From IMG/VR virus record IMGVR_UViG_3300046507_000745, positions 1-44,918 of that record: a stretch of 44,918 bases of DNA; one strand, given 5' to 3'. The notes beneath the pieces are model-generated. The model saw only the letters and a program-made list of their open reading frames with translations, ran no database searches and was not told the origin of the DNA. Positions 37,821 through 44,918 of this stretch are shown one piece after another (positions within the stretch are counted from its first letter, which is position 1; each line of letters starts with the position of its first letter). Origin of the DNA: a virus. The position numbers were made by a program, and so were the translations under genes.

Positions 37821-40030
37821 CAGAAGCTCCAATCGCTGCTGTCGATCCATTCCTCGGCGGGCGGATCGTTGTCAGGTTCCTCTGCCGCACCGCGGATCTC
37901 GGGCGCGGCAGAGGGCTCCGGAGCCGTCGGGGAAACGACGGGTGGCGACTCCGAATGGGGGCGGTTCATCAGGCTGACCAGATCGCCTTGGTTCGGGTCG
38001 GCGTTGGCGTAGCGAAGGCCCTGGCCGGCCAGCCAATCGGCCTCGGACAGGTTGTCCAGCGCCAAGGCCTCGGCGGCGGCGCGGTTGTAGACCCGGCAGT
38101 CAAGCCAGTGGTTTTGTCGGCCGGCGTCGACCTTCCAGACGCGGCGCGTCTCGGTGCCAACGCCGCTGCTCTTGCCGCTCTTGCCGCCTTTGCTGCCGCC
38201 GATCGTTTCGGTGACCACGCTCTCCGAGGTGAGCATGTCGAAGTAGTCGGGCGTCGCGTCGCGGCCGAAGTGAACCAGGCCACGCGGCGGAGGACCTTCG
38301 CCACCGTTCTTCGCGTGCTCGATCGAGACCCGAAGCGCGCCATAGAACGACAGCTTGGCTCCGAACGTGCCGACCAGGTGGGCGTCGTCGCCCGCCTTTT
38401 TCTTGGCCTTGCGGCGATGGTTCTTCCCGACCTCGAAGGCGATCGCCTGGCCGCGACCGAGGATTGGCATGGTCCACCCAGGCCGGCCGTAGACCGCGAG
38501 CCGCTTGGGGCTGCGCTTGCAGAACGCCTTGGCGGACTCGGTGTTGTAGCCTGCGTCCACGCAGATCTGGTCGAAGCCGTAGGCCTTGCCGCCCGGCAGG
38601 ACGAAGGTCCGCTTTGCGAGCGTCTCCAGGATGGCCCAGGCCCCTTCGCCTGGGACGTCGGTCGGGCCCGGGAGAAAGCCGTGGTCCAGGCCCCAGCTTT
38701 CCAGGCCGTGGCCCCAGCCGACAGCCTCGAAGTAGAGGCCATCGCCCTGGACGTCGACGCCGAGGGTGAAGACAGACGGCCCATGTGGGACGCGATCGCG
38801 GCCCCAGTCCTGTTCGCGCAAGAGCGCCAGCTCCTCGGCCGGCGGCGCGTCGCCCTTGACCTCGAACTCGTCCCCCATGTCGAGGTTCGTCCAGGTCTTG
38901 AGCCTGTTGACGTCGCCCTGGGCATCAACGAACCCGACGGCCAGTTGGGCCCAGGTCATGAACGAGCTGATCAGGCCCGTGATGTGGTAGCCGACACGAC
39001 GCCCTTGGGTGTCCCGCAGCCGCCAGGCCTGGAACGCTTCCTCGGTCATGATGCGCGGCGCGGTCTCGACCACGCCGTCCGCATCGACGGTCTCCGCCGT
39101 TGGGCACCATCCGTCCTGCAGGGACATAGTGGCCTTCTGCCAGTGATCGACTGGCTTGAGGCAACAGGGCGTATGGAGGCGAACCAGATCGGGGCGCGCA
39201 TCAGGCCATTTCAGATCGGCGAAGATCGGATCGAAGCGCGAACCGCAATGCGGGCACTTCAGATAGTAGCGTCGGCGGTCGCTTTTCCTGTAGCGCGCCC
39301 CGATCTTCGAGCTGCCCTTGATCGTCGGCGTCGAGATCCCGAGGCGCTTGGAGAGCCCCTGGCGCGCGTAGGTCCGCAAGCGGGCCGTGATCATGCCCTC
39401 GGGCGAACCCTGGTTGTCCAGGTTGTCCGGGAACTGATCGAGATCGTCCTCGATCACATAGCGGATCGAGTGCTGGCGCAGCGAGGCGGCGGAGTTCGCG
39501 CCGGCGACCAGCATCCAGCCGCCCCGACGGAAGCGCACCCGCAGGCTAGTCGAACCCTCGCCCTTGCGAGCGCCCTTGGGCATCACCGTGCCGCCCTTGT
39601 CGGGGTTCAGGCGGCGGGTGGCCTCGACCATGGGCCAGAACTTTTCGGCGAGCCAATCCTTGGCCGCCGTGATCGTCGCCTGGACGTACATCAGCGGGCC
39701 CGGCGCCACGTCACTGACATAGCCGATGAAGTTTTCGCCCGTCGCGGAGCCGCCCGACTGGGCGCACTTCATGATGTCGACTTCGGGCGCGGGGTCGTGC
39801 GGCGTGATCTTCCGCATCGGCTCGACGAGGTACGGCGCGTTGTCGTGCGACCAGTCGCCGGGGAGCGCCGAGTCTTCGGGGAACTCGCGATACTCGACCG
39901 CCCAGTCATCGACCCAGGTCTGGGCCGGTGGGCGAAGGCCGGCGGCGAACGACCGCGTGATGCGAACGGCGTTCGCACTCAGAACCTCCGCCGCGTAGGG
40001 CGACGGCATGAGGAAGGTCGGTGCGTTCAT
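37820..40030 (-). CDS. Terminase large subunit (GpA family)
   Basis: The product has 736 residues. The ATPase domain shows the GpA-type P-loop region KCAQSGGSATGENF (88-101) and the Walker B-like IRYVIEDDLDQFPDN. Later LPGDWSHDNAP-type and KCPHCGSRFD (zinc-like, CxxC) segments are family features. The nuclease half has the acidic core TLGVDVQGDGLYFEAVGWG and CVDAGYNT. Palindrome copy 10 lies in its N-terminal coding region. GGAGGG precedes ATG 40030. With the small subunit it packages DNA; GpA terminases usually cut cohesive ends. Confidence 0.93.
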   Translation of the reverse strand: MNAPTFLMPSPYAAEVLSANAVRITRSFAAGLRPPAQTWVDDWAVEYREFPEDSALPGDWSHDNAPYLVEPMRKITPHDPAPEVDIMKCAQSGGSATGENFIGYVSDVAPGPLMYVQATITAAKDWLAEKFWPMVEATRRLNPDKGGTVMPKGARKGEGSTSLRVRFRRGGWMLVAGANSAASLRQHSIRYVIEDDLDQFPDNLDNQGSPEGMITARLRTYARQGLSKRLGISTPTIKGSSKIGARYRKSDRRRYYLKCPHCGSRFDPIFADLKWPDARPDLVRLHTPCCLKPVDHWQKATMSLQDGWCPTAETVDADGVVETAPRIMTEEAFQAWRLRDTQGRRVGYHITGLISSFMTWAQLAVGFVDAQGDVNRLKTWTNLDMGDEFEVKGDAPPAEELALLREQDWGRDRVPHGPSVFTLGVDVQGDGLYFEAVGWGHGLESWGLDHGFLPGPTDVPGEGAWAILETLAKRTFVLPGGKAYGFDQICVDAGYNTESAKAFCKRSPKRLAVYGRPGWTMPILGRGQAIAFEVGKNHRRKAKKKAGDDAHLVGTFGAKLSFYGALRVSIEHAKNGGEGPPPRGLVHFGRDATPDYFDMLTSESVVTETIGGSKGGKSGKSSGVGTETRRVWKVDAGRQNHWLDCRVYNRAAAEALALDNLSEADWLAGQGLRYANADPNQGDLVSLMNRPHSESPPVVSPTAPEPSAAPEIRGAAEEPDNDPPAEEWIDSSDWSF
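39961..39977. repeat. Dispersed palindrome copy 10 (TGCGAACGGCGTTCGCA)
   Basis: Perfect copy in the 5' end of the large terminase gene, encoding NAVRI around residue 20. Confidence 0.9.
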
Positions 40031-40038
40031 CGGCCCTC

Positions 40039-40680
40039 CTAGGTCGGTGCTAGTTCGCCCTCCTCGATCTCAGCCTCGACAGCCGCCAAGGCGCGGTCCG
40101 CCACCATCTCCTCCGCCGCGTCCGCCTCCAGCTCGGAGGCGATCTTGTCGAACAGCTTGTCGAACTCGCCATGCAGGAGGGCCGCGACGACGCGAGGTTC
40201 AGTCTCGGCGGCCAGGCGCTCGGCGTGTTGGCGGATCAGGCCGTGGCTGCGCTCGCGGATCTTCCGGCCCATCTCGCCGGCGCGGCGATCGTACTCGCTC
40301 AACGCCACCAGCTGGCGCAGCTCTTTGGCGTTGTCGATCCGCCGGCGCGTGATCCGCTCGCGCACCTCTTCCAGGCGGGCCTGCTCCGTCTCACTCAGAA
40401 CAGGTTTTGGCAGAGCCCCTCCCAGCGCCGGCGGCTTGATCGGATTTTGCGGATCCTGCGACGCCTCGGCGGCGGTTCGGTCGGAAGTCTTGGGGCGGCC
40501 TCGCGTCTGGTCGATCGTGGCGTTGACCAGGATCCTGGACTTGTCGCCGTCGACCAGCTCTTTGCCCGGGCGCGTCGGATCGGGGCCCATGACGATCAGG
40601 CCGCGCTTGGCCCAGTTCGAGACCGCCGAGGGTCCAACATTCATGGACGCGGCGAACTCTGACTTGCTCATCATAGCCAT
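40039..40680 (-). CDS. Terminase small subunit (Nu1-like)
   Basis: The product has 213 residues. The N-terminal 60 residues are a Nu1-type winged helix (SKSEFAASMNVGPSAVSNWA, then KRGLIVMG). A basic linker follows, then a long helical region (EEVRERITRRRIDNAKELRQ, then ERSHGLIRQHAERLAA) and an acidic C-terminus that would bind the large subunit. The start at 40680 sits on the first TGAATTCA palindrome and has a weak ribosome-binding site; Met at 40674 or 40671 is possible. It recognises the packaging site, which probably lies nearby. Confidence 0.88.
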   Translation of the reverse strand: MAMMSKSEFAASMNVGPSAVSNWAKRGLIVMGPDPTRPGKELVDGDKSRILVNATIDQTRGRPKTSDRTAAEASQDPQNPIKPPALGGALPKPVLSETEQARLEEVRERITRRRIDNAKELRQLVALSEYDRRAGEMGRKIRERSHGLIRQHAERLAAETEPRVVAALLHGEFDKLFDKIASELEADAAEEMVADRALAAVEAEIEEGELAPT

Positions 40681-40725
40681 GAATTCACGACTTTCATAAT
40701 GAATTCAGCGATTTAACTAACGCGA
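40680..40725 (-). promoter_or_regulatory. AT-rich control patch with twin TGAATTCA palindromes
   Basis: The palindrome TGAATTCA occurs at 40680-40687 and 40700-40707, exactly 20 bases apart (two helical turns), immediately before and over the small terminase start. The patch is AT-rich in a GC-rich genome and contains TTAACTAA. It may be a late promoter with an activator site, or part of a packaging (cos) region. Confidence 0.45.
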
Positions 40726-40921
40726 GATCGCGCTCAGCCCCACCGCATACACCCGGGGTACCCTGGGGAGGACCCGAGGGGATGGCCGAGGCTAGGCTAA
40801 GGGCCTGATTTGATTGAGGTTTCGGGCATGGAAAAGCCCGCCGCGGCTGGCCGGGCGGGCTTGGGTCATACCTCTGAAGGTGACCAACCTATGCAGTAAG
40901 TTGCCCCCGATTCGCAAGCCC
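40726..40921. other. Non-coding gap before the terminase genes
   Basis: No gene is visible. The gap contains a GC-rich stretch with GGTACC and GGGTACCCTGGGG, and the terminator listed separately at 40834-40862. A cos site could lie here, because terminase small subunit genes of GpA-type phages lie next to it, but no diagnostic motif is readable. Confidence 0.4.
40834..40862 (-). terminator. Terminator after the putative late regulator
   Basis: AAGCCCGCC (40834-40842) pairs with GGCGGGCTT (40854-40862) across 11 bases. In the minus direction CTTTTCC follows directly, so it is an intrinsic terminator for the gene ending at 40922. Confidence 0.8.
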
Positions 40922-41632
40922 TCACTTCACGACAAGAGCGGACTTCACGGCGTGAAGCTGGAGGGCCACGTGGTCGAGCGCCAGGGCGAGCGCCTTGGTC
41001 CGCTGCTCCCGGCCCTTGCCGCCCTTGCCCAGGCTATTGATCGTCCGACCCTCGCCGGCCACCGCGCGGAGCACGGACAGCTGGCGACCCGTGCGATCGA
41101 CCAGCATGACCGCGCGCTCGATCCGGGTGAGGTGGACACCGACATAGGCTCGATAGAGGCCAGCGGCCACGATGCTGTGAGAGGTCGAGCGCTTGGCCCT
41201 GGGCTTGTCGTCCAGCTGTGAGCCCAGGCCTGCGCCCCTCCCCGCTTGCTCATAGAGGAAGCGATAGGTGCGAGCCGCCGTCAGCTGGGTGGCGGTGAGG
41301 CCGCCGGACTTGGCCAAGGTCAGCAGGCCATCCCTACCCACGGCCAGGATCGCGCCCGGCTCGTCGCCCTGGTCGTCCTGGTAGATCTCGGCCTGGTCGT
41401 CGGCCCGGACCTGGCGGTGGAGCGTGGGCCGCTGAACGTCGTTCAGCTGGGCCCGGATGACGGCCACCCGCCGGGCGGCCTCGGCGGCCGCGCCAGGGCG
41501 ACCGGAGACCGCCATGCGCATGACGTCCCGCAGCTGGGCCACCTGGAGGGCCGACATGTCGATGACGCCTTCGAGGCGCAGCAGGCCAGCGGCCTCGTCC
41601 TCTGGACTCTGAATTTCTTGATCTTGGATCAT
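40922..41632 (-). CDS. Putative late regulator (DUF6456-like C-terminus)
   Basis: The product has 236 residues. The middle (TAARTYRFLYEQAGRGAGLGS) and C-terminus (IERAVMLVDRTGRQLSVLRAV, then AGEGRTINSLGKGGKGREQ) resemble the DUF6456 pattern seen in alphaproteobacterial regulators. The N-terminus is acidic and then Arg-rich. It is separated from the helicase by a repeat-rich gap and from the terminase by a terminator. In many phages the gene in this place controls late transcription; this role is inferred from position and C-terminal pattern, not shown. Confidence 0.66.
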   Translation of the reverse strand: MIQDQEIQSPEDEAAGLLRLEGVIDMSALQVAQLRDVMRMAVSGRPGAAAEAARRVAVIRAQLNDVQRPTLHRQVRADDQAEIYQDDQGDEPGAILAVGRDGLLTLAKSGGLTATQLTAARTYRFLYEQAGRGAGLGSQLDDKPRAKRSTSHSIVAAGLYRAYVGVHLTRIERAVMLVDRTGRQLSVLRAVAGEGRTINSLGKGGKGREQRTKALALALDHVALQLHAVKSALVVK

Positions 41633-41891
41633 TGGAAGGATCTCAAAGAGAGAGACGAACAGACGGACAGACAAAGGTCGTGAGATCGCACATGGCACCC
41701 GCCCCGGCCTCCACCGGGGATGAATGTCCGTACTGTCCGGACTGTCCGTTTTCGTCGGCGGGTCAGTGGCTTAGGTGACGGACCTTGGAGGCCCGCCGAA
41801 CACTCCAAAGGTCGGCGCTGGGCCCGCGCCCTTGGGGACCGCCGACCTCGATTGTCCGTCTGTCCGTCACTGTCCGTCATGGCGCGGAGGG
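41633..41891. repeat. Non-coding gap with TGTCCG direct repeats
   Basis: No gene is visible. TGTCCG occurs at 41725, 41734 and 41743 (9-base spacing) and at 41853, 41861 and 41871 (8- and 10-base spacing); a reverse-strand copy lies at 41664-41669. The gap lies just downstream of the primase-helicase operon and before the putative late regulator. Tight clusters of short direct repeats beside replication genes resemble iterons, but a regulator site is equally possible. Confidence 0.5.
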
Positions 41892-43493
41892 TCATTCGCG
41901 GCCCTCCCAGTCGGGTTTGTCGAAGGCGTCCAGGGCCTCGGCCGCCGCCACTTCGCGCGCATCCACGATCGGGCCGCCGGCGCTAGCCACGGCCAAATCG
42001 GCTTCGAGCTCCGACGTGGTTTTGACGCGGATCGGGGCCCGCAACTTCTGGCCCAGCCGGTTCTTGCCCGCGAGCAGGATCTGGCGCTGCTGCAAGGCGT
42101 CGCCGAACGCCCGGATCGACATGGGCTTGTCGATCCCCTGGGCCTCCGCCCAGGTCTTGTAGTCGTTGAACAGCTCGCTCGACATGGTCCGGACGCCCTC
42201 GGCCGCCTTGCCCCAGACGCACCGCTCGTTCAGCCAGTCGCCGAACGGGCTGGACTGCTTGCGGTAGTCGTCGCGAACCTTGGTGACGCCCTCGGGCGGG
42301 GCCAGGCCGGACTCGAGCCAGGCGGCGATCCCCTCGATCAACCAGTTCAAGATCCCGGCCCGCTCGGGCTCCAGCTTCTTGGGCAGCAGGCGGTCGACCT
42401 TGTCCGGCGCGACCTGGTTGGGGAACAGGATCGGGAACATCCGACGCCAGATCCCGTCGTCGTCGCCCCGGGCCACGGGGAAGGCGTTGCACTCGACCCA
42501 CAGCTTGCCGGTCGGCCGGAAGTCGAAGGGCTTCTCGCGCAGCTCGCGGGCCGTGATCGGCGATCCGGAGGTCCAGGCCTTCAGCAGGCCCTCGTTCCAC
42601 TTCGCCCCCCTGGGCGGCTCTGAGAGCACGACCATGCGGGCGTCGCCGGCCAGCTTGACGATGTCGGGCGCGGCCTGGCCGCCGCCCTGCAGGCCCGTAT
42701 CCAGGAAGGTCGCTACGGATCCGACCGCCCCATAGGTGCCCAGCGTCTCGCGGATCGCGTCGAGGATCGTCGACTTGCCGTCCCGGCCGAGGCCCTGGCA
42801 GAGGAAGATGGCCTGCTCATGGATCGCGGCCGTCGCCGAGTAGCCCTGGGCCCGGTGGAAGAACGCCCGCATCGTCTCGTCCGAGATCGAGGTCTCGACG
42901 GTCTTGCGGAACAGCGGGGCCTCGGCCTTGGGATCGTAGTCGACGTCGATGAACCGGGTCAGGCGATCCCCAGGGTCGTGGGAACGCAACTCGGCCTCGA
43001 ATTTCACCCCCTCGGCCGCCGGCGCCTGGCGAAGCCATACCGTTCCGTTGCGACAGTTCATGGCCATGGGATGACGGTCGAACGCGTCGATCTCGACCGT
43101 CAGGTACGGCTCGGCCAGGGCCAGCATGGCCGACTGGGTCGAGCGGTTGCCCAGGCCATCCAGGTACTTGAACAGCTCTTTTTCGGTCGCGCCGCTATGG
43201 GCGGGCTTCAGGTCGGCCCAGAGGCCGCGCATCTTGGTCGCCACGCGGTGGCCCATCTTACGCGCCAGCTGGTCGCCCAACTTGCGGTCCCAGAACTGCC
43301 CGTTGTAGCCGACCCAGCCCTGGCCCAGCTGGTGGAGCAAGGTGCAGCGCGTGGTGACCACGTCGCCATCGCCATCGATCACGCCGCCAATCAGCCGGAT
43401 GAATCGTCGGCTGTTACCGAAGTCGTTCAGGTCGAATTTCGCCAGTTCCTCGGCCGTCGGCGCGTCGGAAAATCCATACTCATCGGCGCTCAC
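41892..43493 (-). CDS. SF3 (D5/P4-type) replicative helicase
   Basis: The product has 533 residues and starts at GTG 43493, overlapping the primase stop (GTGA). The N-terminal 190 residues include a D5_N-like region (NCRNGTVWLRQAP, RSHDPGDRLTRFIDVDYDP). The helicase core has Walker A GLGRDGKST (224-232) and an SF3 B-box (MVVLSEPPRGAKWNEGLLKA, then GSPITARELREKPFDFRPTG, then DDDGIWRRMFPILFP). This is the usual P4/D5-type helicase. The C-terminal 80 residues form a separate acidic tail. With the primase it forms the phage replisome; no separate DNA polymerase gene is visible in the window. Confidence 0.9.
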   Translation of the reverse strand: MSADEYGFSDAPTAEELAKFDLNDFGNSRRFIRLIGGVIDGDGDVVTTRCTLLHQLGQGWVGYNGQFWDRKLGDQLARKMGHRVATKMRGLWADLKPAHSGATEKELFKYLDGLGNRSTQSAMLALAEPYLTVEIDAFDRHPMAMNCRNGTVWLRQAPAAEGVKFEAELRSHDPGDRLTRFIDVDYDPKAEAPLFRKTVETSISDETMRAFFHRAQGYSATAAIHEQAIFLCQGLGRDGKSTILDAIRETLGTYGAVGSVATFLDTGLQGGGQAAPDIVKLAGDARMVVLSEPPRGAKWNEGLLKAWTSGSPITARELREKPFDFRPTGKLWVECNAFPVARGDDDGIWRRMFPILFPNQVAPDKVDRLLPKKLEPERAGILNWLIEGIAAWLESGLAPPEGVTKVRDDYRKQSSPFGDWLNERCVWGKAAEGVRTMSSELFNDYKTWAEAQGIDKPMSIRAFGDALQQRQILLAGKNRLGQKLRAPIRVKTTSELEADLAVASAGGPIVDAREVAAAEALDAFDKPDWEGRE

Positions 43494-44686
43494 TGAAGGC
43501 CTCCCCCAACGCCCTGGCGGGCGCGTAGTTCGTCGTTGAAATCCATGCCCGGCCGCGCCGCGATCGCGCGCACCGGGGCGGTCGTCGTTCGCCGCCAGGC
43601 GGCGCAGGCCAGGCCGGCGCAGATCTTGGCGCGGTCCTCGGGGCCCAGCTGGCGCTCCATGGTGCCGCCGCCGGCCTTGCGCACCTTGACGCCCACCGGC
43701 TTCATGTCGCGGTCGACGGCGATCAGCACCTCGCCCCACGGCCGATCGGTCGGCTCGGGCCAGGTGAACGCCGGCGACGCCGGATCCGGCCTCAGCACGT
43801 CGGGGTCGATCCGGCCCCACTTGTCGGGCAGCACGCCGCCCTGGACCGCGCGGAGCGACAGCGCCGCGACAACCCGCCGGGGCCCGCCCTGCAGGATGGC
43901 CGCCGACACGGCCGACTCGATCCCCTCGGCCTCGACCAGGCCGCCCTCGGCCATGGGGTTCGTGAGCCACACGCAGCCGGGGATCCGGACGCCGTCGATC
44001 TCGACCGACTGCGGGCCCCACATGCGTTTCGCGGGGCTGATTGAGGCCTTTCCGGAGCCGTCTGGGGCCAGATAGGTGACATGGACGCCGCCCGTCGGTC
44101 CCGCCGGCGTGCGGACCAGGCCGACCATGGCGGGGAACTTCACGGGCTTGCTCCTGGACCCGCTGTGATAGGCGCTGCGGCGGAACCGCAACTGGCGCAG
44201 CGCGGCCTCCAGGATCGGGCCATGCATCCCCCGGGCCCGCAGATAGGTCTCGACCAGTGTGCCGGTCGCCGGCCTGGCCTTGGTCCACATCTCGACCGCG
44301 AACTTGCGCTTCCAGGTGTCCTCGTCCTCGGCCGTGCGCACCGGACGCCGGCGATCGGGCTCGGGCGGTCGGGGGCGCTTGGGCAGCGGCCGCCCGACCA
44401 TCGTTTCGGCCGCTTCCTTCAGGCTCATGCCCGCCAGGAACGCGTACAGGTCGACGGCGTCGCCCCCGCGCGAGCAGGCCGCCGCGCCGCCGTTGAAGCA
44501 GCCCCACTTCCGGCCGGCGTCATCGACCCAGAACCGGGTCGAGGTGCGGCTCTTGCCGTCGCCACAGACCGGGCAAGCGCCCCGGAACCGCCGGCCGGAC
44601 CGGAAGACCTTGTGCTCGGGGCCCAGCACGTCGAACACCGTCGAGATCTGGTTCGCCTCGCGGATCAGGTCGGTCAGCTCACTCAT
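43490..44686 (-). CDS. Primase with CHC2 zinc finger and Toprim domain
   Basis: The product has 398 residues. The N-terminal zinc ribbon has CPVC (Cys38, Cys41), WGCFN (Cys63) and Cys71, as in DnaG-type primases. The catalytic Toprim core shows GGLVEAEGIESAV (Glu252 and Glu254) and VDRD (Asp325, Asp327). The Toprim region matches primase/DnaG-like replication proteins of phages (DUF7146/Toprim_3). ATG 44686 has GGAGGG upstream and overlaps the stop of the split small gene. It makes primers for phage DNA synthesis and is coupled to the helicase. Confidence 0.9.
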   Translation of the reverse strand: MSELTDLIREANQISTVFDVLGPEHKVFRSGRRFRGACPVCGDGKSRTSTRFWVDDAGRKWGCFNGGAAACSRGGDAVDLYAFLAGMSLKEAAETMVGRPLPKRPRPPEPDRRRPVRTAEDEDTWKRKFAVEMWTKARPATGTLVETYLRARGMHGPILEAALRQLRFRRSAYHSGSRSKPVKFPAMVGLVRTPAGPTGGVHVTYLAPDGSGKASISPAKRMWGPQSVEIDGVRIPGCVWLTNPMAEGGLVEAEGIESAVSAAILQGGPRRVVAALSLRAVQGGVLPDKWGRIDPDVLRPDPASPAFTWPEPTDRPWGEVLIAVDRDMKPVGVKVRKAGGGTMERQLGPEDRAKICAGLACAAWRRTTTAPVRAIAARPGMDFNDELRARQGVGGGLQ

Positions 44687-44884
44687 ACGAGCCCTCCGAT
44701 GCGAACGCCGTTCGCATGCCGGATCCGCACGTAGATGACGCTTGCGGTGCCACGCACGAACTCGACGGCGACCAGGCCCCGCTGCCAAAGCGCGATCGCT
44801 GTCTCGATGCGATCCGGATCGAACTCGACCAGCGTCCCGTCCAATAGGTCGAGGTCCAGCAGCAGCTCGTCTTCCCGGTCAACG
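44683..44884 (-). CDS. 3' part of the small gene split by the contig ends (unknown)
   Basis: Reading leftward, a frame that begins with codons for VDREDELLLDLDLLDG and ends RHANGVRIGGLV at TGA 44683-44685 gives about 67 residues, acidic then beta-like (AVEFVRGTASVIYVRIRH). It overlaps the primase start by four bases. The start codon is at 130 in the left copy, across the poly-C tract. The product is not recognised. Palindrome copy 11 lies in it. Confidence in a real gene rests on the overlaps at both ends and the intact frame. Confidence 0.6.
44700..44716. repeat. Dispersed palindrome copy 11 (TGCGAACGCCGTTCGCA)
   Basis: Perfect arms around a central C. It lies in the 3' end of the small split gene and encodes ANGVRI, 14 bases before the primase start. 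Confidence 0.9.
44773..44884. repeat. Terminal direct repeat, right copy
   Basis: Identical to 1-112. It shows that the contig overlaps itself and that the unit length is about 44,772 bases. Confidence 0.9.
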
Positions 44885-44918
44885 CCCCCCCCCCCCCCCC
44901 CGCCGGGCCCCCCCGCGC
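44885..44918. other. Poly-C and low-complexity right end
   Basis: Seventeen C followed by GCCGGG, more C and GCGC. The final bases match nothing at the left end and look like assembly noise at a homopolymer. Confidence 0.6.

Noticed and set aside
5018-44716. The dispersed palindrome as a Gram-positive type LexA box
   Set aside because: The CGAAC and GTTCG half-sites are three bases apart rather than four, and the proteobacterial-type box is a direct repeat (GAAC-N7-GAAC), which is present elsewhere at 12503.
1-44918. CRISPR arrays, tRNA or rRNA genes
   Set aside because: No regularly spaced repeats, cloverleaf or rRNA-like sequence was found on either strand by eye.

Overview
The window looks like one complete temperate tailed-phage (or excised prophage) genome of siphovirus type. 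Nearly every gene is a phage gene: terminase, portal, capsid, tail, lysis, integrase, repressor and replication modules are all present. The first 112 bases recur at 44773-44884 and both copies then run into a poly-C tract. The molecule is therefore circular, or circularly redundant, with a unit of about 44.77 kb cut at an arbitrary point. The high GC, a LexA box of alphaproteobacterial type (GAAC-N7-GAAC) and protein families common in Caulobacter/rhizobial prophages suggest an alphaproteobacterial host. Caulobacterales is plausible, but this is inference.

Layout. A leftward early block starts from an operator-rich promoter near 2.3 kb: two unknown genes, an HTH protein, a DNA methyltransferase, a small gene interrupted by the contig ends, a CHC2/Toprim primase and an SF3 helicase (43493 down to 41892). 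Still leftward come a putative late regulator, small and large terminase, gpW-like protein, portal, a fused prohead protease/major capsid protein, DUF2190-like protein, connectors, tail tube, tail chaperones G/GT made through a canonical -1 slippery heptamer, tape measure, tip proteins, a J-like protein, a long fibre ending in an SGNH-type hydrolase domain, and a lysis cassette (two holin-like proteins, M15 endolysin, overlapping Rz/Rz1) ending at 15250.

The immunity region (2.4-4.3 kb) has a Cro-like protein, a repressor with an S24 fold that lacks the usual Ser/Lys dyad, a lipoprotein gene, and operators of the form CTGACA-N3-TGTCAG or close to it. A rightward operon (4.3-11.25 kb) follows: XRE regulator, a wHTH-ParB-like protein, small accessory genes and a large serine integrase with an attP-like region beside it. 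A leftward Dam-type methyltransferase and a rightward SOS-type operon (two Cys-pair proteins, an unknown protein and an SRAP peptidase behind a LexA box) complete the accessory arm.

The most unusual signal is a 17-bp palindrome, TGCGAACGNCGTTCGCA. Eleven copies or near-copies are spread round the circle, often about 5 kb apart, and lie in gaps, at gene ends or in a protein linker. No annotated gene explains it. The phage ParB-like protein, or one of its repressors, is the obvious candidate reader.
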